From Drosophila pseudoobscura (taxonomy: Eukaryota > Arthropoda > Insecta > Diptera > Drosophilidae): DNA of 64,000 nucleotides. Position numbers and translations under genes: made by a program. This document shows, piece by piece, positions 57,331 through 64,000 of the stretch (its first letter is position 1; each line of letters opens with the position of its first letter). The notes beneath the pieces were generated by a model that ran no database searches, was not told where the DNA came from, and saw only the letters and a program-made list of their open reading frames with translations. Location: assembly GCF_009870125.1 (NCBI RefSeq), contig NC_046682.1, positions 744,001 through 808,000 of the forward strand. Direction: 5' to 3'.

Positions 57331-58209
57331 AGACTAGGGATAAAAATCAAACTGGATTTCTTCTGTTTTATAAAAATTACCATTCTATCCAAAAAGTCAT
57401 CTCACTTGTTCTAATTGGAAGACTAGAAATGTCTCAAAAATAGTTTTGAATTTGTGAAGCTATTCCCATGGAAAGTTTCACCGATACCAAATTATTAAAA
57501 AAATCATATAAACCCAATTTCATATACTTTTGAAATTTAATTAACTTAATCAAGTGACATATAAATTGATTTACTTTGATCTGAAAACCTTTTAAAATAA
57601 GCAAGTGTTCACTTTTTCGGTATTTTGTGGTATTTTTATATGCTTAATATCGGTTAACGGCATATTTTTTAACTTTTCCTAGTCCCGAGCGATAGAAGTT
57701 TAAATTAATTTTAAAAAAACCTATAAATCATATTTGCATTAAATTATAACCATTTATAAAAAACATCAATGCAGTACATTTTGAAAATCCGTCTTATTTT
57801 TACCTCCTAGCACTTGTCCCGTTCGACATCATGGAAATGCCAATATAGAAGAAGTTACATAAATCAGAAGATAACATTTATACTGACTGAGTATCGTTTT
57901 TTTCAATGTCCAAATCGGACACCTACATAACTATGTCATTTAGATGGCAGAATACGGTACCGGCCATGGGTATTCTTGGTAAGTAGACTACTCGGAGCTT
58001 ACCAAAAAGAATGCTTACAAGTGAGCGATGCATTGTTTGGGTACATAAACTTCGGGCCGCCGAAGCTAACTTTTTACTGGTTAAAAATATTTTTTATATT
58101 GTCAAAAATATTTGTATAGCGTGACAGATTAAATTTTAAAAAATAATAATAAAGTTTCATGTTCAAAGATTGTGTATGTATATGCATATTATCTTTAAAG
58201 ATTTTCAAA
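57331..58209. other. AT-rich non-coding DNA downstream of the 855-codon exon
   Basis: No gene or repeat recognised. If the 855-codon exon is part of pan, this is intron. Confidence 0.5.
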
Positions 58210-60777
58210 TTACATGTTTTTAAGCTTGGTTCCAATGCTTAGATCATACGGAGCATCTGGTACCGGTTCACCTTCACATTTGTCGCTGGCAAGGCCTCCA
58301 CCTCCGTTGTCGATACCTGCAGCTGCCGTCAAAGCGCTCAGTCGAGCTTTGAACATATTAGTTAGGGCACGTTCTTGCAGTGCGGTTACGGTGGCAATAG
58401 CCGAAGATGCGGCTTGAACAATTGGAGGAGAAGGTGTAGATGTCGCTCCTGTTATTGCGGTTGTAATTGATGATGGTATGGGTAAAGTAGCATCTATTAC
58501 GTTATAAACACTTCCTGTTTGGTGGCTGCGAGAATATTCCTGAATACTTGCACCCTTTAATAAAGTTGTTTTTTGAGAAGACGTTGTCGGCGTTTCGATG
58601 CGACGTGCGTATCTAGATTTTCTTCGATTGTTATTTAACGGACATGTAACATGAATAGTTCCAGTCGAGCAGCTACTATTACTGCTTGTCGGTGGCGTAG
58701 AAGGTGCTGCAGGAAACTGGATCTCCGCAAAATAGCCAGATTCGTTGACATTTGAAACAGCTAAACTGTCTCTGCTATTTTTAAACGATAATAGTGGACT
58801 CATATTCAATGCACGATAGCTTTCAATAGAATCTGAAATATTCGCCCGGACCTTTGCACTAGTATTAGTAAAACGATCAGGAATTTGTAAAGAATTTGTT
58901 TTAGATGCGTACTCCAAAATTATTTCAGCAGCAGTGCTACAATTTTCGTCTTCTTCCTTAAATCGAGTGTCTCGGTTTTTCGGATGCCATATGCACGTGG
59001 GCGATGGTATTGATTTTTCTCCTTCGCTATTATCACTATCACTGCAACCATTGAGCGTATTATTGGACAGATTCCCTTGATGTATAAGCACGGTTGAAGC
59101 TTTTTGTAGGATTATATTCTCTATATCATGTAGCGTTTTGGGTTTTTCTATAGTTGATACAAATTCAGACTCACTTGTGTTTACTTGCTGCTTTAGGTCG
59201 CTGGAGTCAATTTGGGTATCGTATATTTTAGGTTTAAGCTCACATTCTACGGACAACGCAATGGCAGCCAGTGCCATTATAGTATGTGTTGGCGTAGAAC
59301 TAAAACCAGCACCATCCTCTGAACTGAGTCCTAAGCGTTGCAAGCTGCGCAGATAATAGAGCTCTGCACTATTCCATTGATGATGAAGTCGCTTTATTTG
59401 GTCCAAGATGTCTTCAATTTTCTTGCAGTTTCCATTTAATTGGCGACGTACAGTTGCTTCAAGAGACGAATTGGTGGTTTTAGAGGCATCTTGACGGTGA
59501 CGTACACTGACGTTATCCCGGAATTGACCAGAAAGTAATGTAAGTTGTTCTAGGCTTCTTTTCACATCAGCAAGCAGGATTTTGTGCTCCTTAAATAAAT
59601 TACAGGTTGACTTCAGGTGATCCTTTGGGGTTTTACCTCGCTTTGAGGAATGTTCTGTGCTGTTTGATTTAAAAGTATCTTCTGGTTCCCCAATTTGTTG
59701 CCCCCGATTGCTGTGAATTTGTTGAAGATGGGGAAAATCTAAAATAAGATCTTCTCCAAATCTTAATGCACTTTCTACGTCATTCAGCATCTCATTGTTA
59801 TTGTTATTATCCTGCGAAGATGGGGTTGGAGGGAGATCCTCTTGCCGAATACTTAGCTTCTTTGACCCCGAAAAATCAATCATATGTGTTTTGCGTTCGA
59901 GGACACTTTCTGATTCTGGTTCCCGCTCAGTTAACTTAGGCTGTACAAATTCAGCAAAATGTCGAGATAACAATGGGTGCTGTGAGAACTTCTGGTGAGA
60001 CAGCATGTTATTATTAAATACGTAGGATAAAAGTTCTCGATTGCGATTTAACTCTTGCTCGAGCTCTTGATTGCTTGCTATCTCATCTACTTTTTGCATA
60101 TTTTGGGTAACGGTGTTCGGCTGTCGTAAAAGAACTTCCGCTACAGCCGATGCAGAAGACATTCCAGAATCCAAAGTACTTGTTGGAATACAAAAAAGAT
60201 GTTGCAGAATGTTGAGACTTGGCTTCTTAATAGTGTTTGAAGTTAATGAACCATATTCGGCATATGAGTTTCGAAAAGTGTCTAAGTAACTTTTTTTCAT
60301 AACTTCATTAATATCAGTGGTATTCGAGTTAGATATCGCTGCTACTGAGGAGGTGGCGGAAGCTGTGTCGATTGAGGTGTTTGTTAGATCTGTATATATT
60401 TTATTATTCGCATCATAGACCCTGTTAATTTTGCTTTCAATATCATTGTGCAAAACTCCCTCTGGTATATTCTTCATTTTATTGATTGACTCCGCCAGAT
60501 CAGATGACTCAGCTTCAATTGATATTCCACAATTTGGCATTATATGCATTCGCATAGAACTGTTGTATTGATTCGTTGGGTTTGGGTGTACATCGCTTCC
60601 GAGCTGGTACGACTGCGGATTTAGTAATTCTGCCACATTTGTCTGCGGAGGATGTGGGACTATAAACTCTAATTCTGAATTTACAATTTTTCTAAATTTT
60701 TTAGTCAATTTAGTATCACCGTCACCGTTCATATGCTTTATTAACTGCTGGGATTGCGCTTGTGCCTCCAGTGACAT
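58210..60777 (-). CDS. 855-codon exon, probably an alternative long N-terminus of pangolin
   Basis: Single open frame from ATG 60777 to TAA 58212-58210, without a known enzymatic domain. It is Ser/Asn/Thr-rich, with a helical middle (NLFKEHKILLADVKRSLEQL, DILDQIKRLHHQW) and a serine-rich region (STPPTSSNSSCSTG). Near the end, PDAPYDLSIG holds a PxDLS motif of the type that binds the corepressor CtBP. A donor-like CAT|GTAATT lies inside the last codons (exon end 58214). It leaves phase 2, exactly what the pan HMG exon at 53118 accepts. I recall a long pan isoform of about 1190 residues in D. melanogaster, and the summed length here is of that order. If unspliced, the frame is a complete separate protein of unknown function. 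Confidence 0.7.
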   Translation of the reverse strand: MSLEAQAQSQQLIKHMNGDGDTKLTKKFRKIVNSELEFIVPHPPQTNVAELLNPQSYQLGSDVHPNPTNQYNSSMRMHIMPNCGISIEAESSDLAESINKMKNIPEGVLHNDIESKINRVYDANNKIYTDLTNTSIDTASATSSVAAISNSNTTDINEVMKKSYLDTFRNSYAEYGSLTSNTIKKPSLNILQHLFCIPTSTLDSGMSSASAVAEVLLRQPNTVTQNMQKVDEIASNQELEQELNRNRELLSYVFNNNMLSHQKFSQHPLLSRHFAEFVQPKLTEREPESESVLERKTHMIDFSGSKKLSIRQEDLPPTPSSQDNNNNNEMLNDVESALRFGEDLILDFPHLQQIHSNRGQQIGEPEDTFKSNSTEHSSKRGKTPKDHLKSTCNLFKEHKILLADVKRSLEQLTLLSGQFRDNVSVRHRQDASKTTNSSLEATVRRQLNGNCKKIEDILDQIKRLHHQWNSAELYYLRSLQRLGLSSEDGAGFSSTPTHTIMALAAIALSVECELKPKIYDTQIDSSDLKQQVNTSESEFVSTIEKPKTLHDIENIILQKASTVLIHQGNLSNNTLNGCSDSDNSEGEKSIPSPTCIWHPKNRDTRFKEEDENCSTAAEIILEYASKTNSLQIPDRFTNTSAKVRANISDSIESYRALNMSPLLSFKNSRDSLAVSNVNESGYFAEIQFPAAPSTPPTSSNSSCSTGTIHVTCPLNNNRRKSRYARRIETPTTSSQKTTLLKGASIQEYSRSHQTGSVYNVIDATLPIPSSITTAITGATSTPSPPIVQAASSAIATVTALQERALTNMFKARLSALTAAAGIDNGGGGLASDKCEGEPVPDAPYDLSIGTKLKNM

Positions 60778-62764
60778 TTGAATATTTGAAAATTTAGCAC
60801 ATTTTATAAAATTGAGTGAATGACTTATTGCTTTTCAAAGATATGAACCCATATTTCTTTTTGCTCAAATATTTTAAGATTTGCATTTAATAAATAACAA
60901 AAATTAGCCGAAAAGCAACATTTATTATATGGAGTCTTTATTTAATAATTATTATTATTATTAATACTTCGTAATGTAATAATGTATTTAACATTTCATA
61001 TTCTCATACTTTTTCAATCGCATGAAATAATTAATTTAATTGTTTATTTGTAATGACATAAACTCATTACATCTCTTTAATGTATCTAGAAAGATCTCGC
61101 TGTTGTCTTGCACTTGGTTATCGACAGGCGCACTGACCGTACAAAAATTAATCAGGTTCCCGCCTGTTGCAAACTCAAACGAAATACACGACGCATATTT
61201 TTATTTGATACTACATTTTATTTTGGTACGATTGTCGATAATATAATTTAATTTTCTTAAATTGGTCACGCAAGTACTATTAAATTGGTAGATACTATCG
61301 TTTCAATTGTACTTATTTATGTATGGTTTTTAGGCTCAGCTCAGGCAGAGATTAATATTATTACTTGCTCCCGCATGTATTGCTGACATATGACGCTTTA
61401 TATGTAAGATTTAAACACGGTTATCGCCCGTAAAAATGTATATTGATTTTATCATATCATACGATTTTATAAAGAAAGTTTACACGACGGTCATTAACCG
61501 AAACGCAATTTAGAAATTTTATATTTTATATATGACCTTTTTGAGGATATTAAGTAATACACATACATACACACATACATGCATGTATTTCCTACATATT
61601 ACACTTGCAAAATACAAAATTCGTAAGCTTTCGCACAAAACGGAGGATATATTATGGATAATTAACAAATTTTTCTGATAACGGGTTTGTCATTCTTCCG
61701 TCAATGTTCACATTTTTAATTACGAGTCCAACACAAGCAGACGCTTTTTAGATTCATTATTACTGATGTGTACGGGTATAATTTGAATTTGTTTCAATTA
61801 AATTATAGTTTATTTGCTTCAAAGGTTTTAAATGCCCTATAGGTTTTGGTTATAACGATTTTCAGAAATGTGTATATACTGCCACAACATTTTGACGAAT
61901 TACACTCGCCTTAAAATTAAAAGTTTACGATGACTGTGAACGTCGTTTTTTATCGACACTCCACGCTGGAGAGACCGAGGCCGAAGCCGATGGGTACATG
62001 TACTACGAGAGAAAATGCGCAATGACTTGTGCGCAGAAGTTCAACGTAAAATTTCTCAGAGTATTTTAAAAGATACATTTTCTCTCGTTGTCCATAAGCA
62101 TACAAGCATAATAAATATACAATTTAAATCCCTTTATCCTTTTATTTGTTTATTGTCACATTTAGAAGTAGATTTGGAAGGCAAGGTGCAAAGGTGAAAC
62201 TTTTAGTTAAATATTTAAGGACGTATTTTTTTAAGCAAATAACCGGTTGCTAAAAATTCACTAAAAAAATATGTAAATATGTGTGTATACTTTTTTAACT
62301 AATAAAAATAAAAGTCTATCCATAAGAGTAAAATCTTCGTTCGCTATTGAGAACTGTTGAGTAACTGTTGGTATCGGTATCGACGGCATTAACACTTGTT
62401 GCACGATTTATTTTGTTTAGCTTATAGGGGTTGAAAATTATATCGACAGGATACCGATAGCGAAGTAGTGAAAGAACAATCTAATATTATATCTTATATT
62501 TAGCAGAATGTAAAAAAAACCTTTAATGTAATAATAGTTATTATTATAGAAATGGCTCATACATACATACGTACTCAATCAAATGTACGTGCTCTGCGAT
62601 GCATATTCTAAAACCACACAAAAGAAAAATCCAATTTAAAACAAAAACAGGTTTTATGGCTTAAATTGATTTTTACGCAAATCGATCGATTTCACTGTTT
62701 AACAGCATGTTTCAGGTTCAAACCAAACATAGTTTTTCTGTTAGATTTGGGGCTAATATTTGTG
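60778..62764. other. AT-rich DNA upstream of the 855-codon exon
   Basis: Probable 5' flank or UTR of the 855-codon exon. There are no convincing exons. A less AT-rich patch at about 61080-61200 and another near 61930-62040 could be promoter or exon material, but no motif decides it. Confidence 0.45.
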
Positions 62765-62915
62765 TATCCGATACTCAAAATGAGTATAAGGGTATATTAG
62801 ATTTGTGGTGAAAATGGATGTGTGTAACGTCTAGAAGGAAACGTTTCCGACCCCATTAAGTATATGTATCCTTGATCAGCATCCATAGCCGAGTCGATTG
62901 AGCCATGTCGGAAGC
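62765..62915 (-). repeat. DINE-1-type 3' fragment
   Basis: About 150 nt matching the reversed 3' end of the family: CCGATACTCAAAATGAGTAT, TTAGATTTGTGGTGAAAATG, GATCAGCATCCATAGCCGAG and GAGCCATGTC. The rest of the element is absent. Confidence 0.85.
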
Positions 62916-63604
62916 AAAGTTATGTCGTGTGTTACTTGATGCGTACCGCCAGTTTACAATACTTCATCGTTCGCCTAGACCCACGCGCCCTGATAAGGCA
63001 CGTCGTTTGAGATACCGGGCCAAACAGGATTCGTGTCTGCCGTGGAGGGCCATAGCGTTAACCAACTGAAACCCTATTGTGGATTGCAGTCGATTGCGGG
63101 GGAACGTGTCGGCCGTAGACTTGGTGGATTGCGTTTCTTATTGGATTGTACGAGACGCTTCATAAAAGTACTTTGAGGTAATTTTGATTGACACTCATCA
63201 TAGTGCGATTCGCCATGAACCTAAAATCAACTAGATATGCCACCATGTGCACAAGCATCGCGAACTTCGGGGTCTTACCTTTGCTGGTAAGAGCTCAAGA
63301 CAAGGCAAGGGTTATAGGTATTCCCAGACAACCGGCGGAGCTAGACGTGCTGCATGAAGCGCAAAAGCTGTGAACATATGCACAGGAAATGTTAAATTGT
63401 AGATTCGTTTTCGTCGAACGCGGAATAAAATACTAAGCTTTCAAGTTCAGAATTAATACTTTTTTAAGTCCTTTTTTTAATTTTAACTTTAAAAGTAGTT
63501 CTTAATAGATACATTAATTATGCGTCTTTTAAGCAAATCTAAGCATAAAGGTTAAGGTGCAGCCGATTAATAATTTTTTGGTTTGGTTCGAAGCGTAAAT
63601 AAAA

Positions 63605-63955
63605 AGTTAAATGTTGTTGTCTAGTATTATCAATTGTCGTGCTCATGTAAAATACGCTCTCAATGCAAAGACGCATACACATATGTTCTTCCTTCTTATT
63701 TGCTTGTGTCAGTAAAAGTTTTCATCGAACGCAGTGTAGAACGTAATTTTCCACGAGAGCGTAACATCGGTTTCGCATTACTAAAAATTGTTCCAGTCTG
63801 ACACCCAAATTTTAAAGTTTACGGCCACGGCCTTTAATCATAGAACTATCAAACATAAACATCTAACAACCGATAAAATATTCGTAGTAAACGTGGAATC
63901 AGAGTTGCAGAAAAAGCTCCTACATTCCAACATTTTGGTGACCACGACGTGATTT
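63605..63955 (+). mobile_element. Probable LTR end and primer-binding site at window edge
   Basis: TGGTGACCACGACGTGAT at about 63935-63952 closely resembles the tRNA-Trp-type primer-binding site seen in CsRn1-like and related insect LTR elements. It follows CATTCCAACATT, a plausible LTR end. The upstream 300-350 nt is mixed-composition DNA that could be the LTR, with a possible TG start near 63612. The internal region lies beyond the window. Confidence 0.45.
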
Positions 63956-64000
63956 ATCGTTTGTTAAAGTTCTTAAAGCATTTAGTTAAATCAATTTCGA

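Overview
The window is eukaryotic DNA, almost certainly from a Drosophila dot chromosome (Muller F). It carries three genes recognisable from their proteins: CaMKII, the mitochondrial ATP synthase beta subunit, and pangolin (TCF/LEF). The DNA between them is AT-rich and heavily loaded with transposable elements. The DINE-1/INE-1-type repeats look like those I associate with the obscura group (SGM-like), but the species call is only tentative. Nothing in the window is bacterial: there are no operons and no CRISPR arrays.

Layout. 1-9312 (+): the 3' two thirds of CaMKII, in twelve coding exons with consistent splice phases. Two of these are symmetric cassette exons of the variable linker. A third, new-looking exon (4671-4825) would end the protein before the association domain. 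Two small possible genes (5029-5274 + and 5570-5865 -) lie in the same intron. 9313-12900: 3' UTR and intergenic DNA with one foldback MITE. 13035-15216 (-): complete three-exon ATPsynbeta with a cluster of core-promoter-like motifs upstream. 16147-39660: a nested transposon block. It holds an I-clade non-LTR element with target duplications, an LTR-like block, a decayed Ty3/gypsy element (-), a LOA-clade element inserted in a jockey-like element, DINE-1 copies, a second decayed LOA-like element broken by a MITE, and a 35-bp tandem repeat. 39660-43900: AT-rich DNA without a visible gene. 43914-60777 (-): pangolin, with two mutually exclusive exons for the second half of the HMG box, a C-clamp exon, two alternative 3' exons, and a large 855-codon exon upstream that splices in phase to the HMG exon. 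53.6-57.3 kb, between that exon and the HMG exon, is another transposon cluster. 60778-64000: AT-rich flank, a DINE-1 fragment, and what looks like the 5' LTR end and primer-binding site of an LTR element running out of the window.

How the genes relate. They are unlinked in function: Ca2+/calmodulin signalling, oxidative phosphorylation and Wnt-responsive transcription. What they share is a repeat-rich, heterochromatin-like setting and, for CaMKII and pangolin, extensive alternative splicing. The strongest biological leads are the splicing switches: a truncated CaMKII, two HMG-box halves, a C-clamp that is either completed or broken, and a long pangolin N-terminus carrying a CtBP-type motif.
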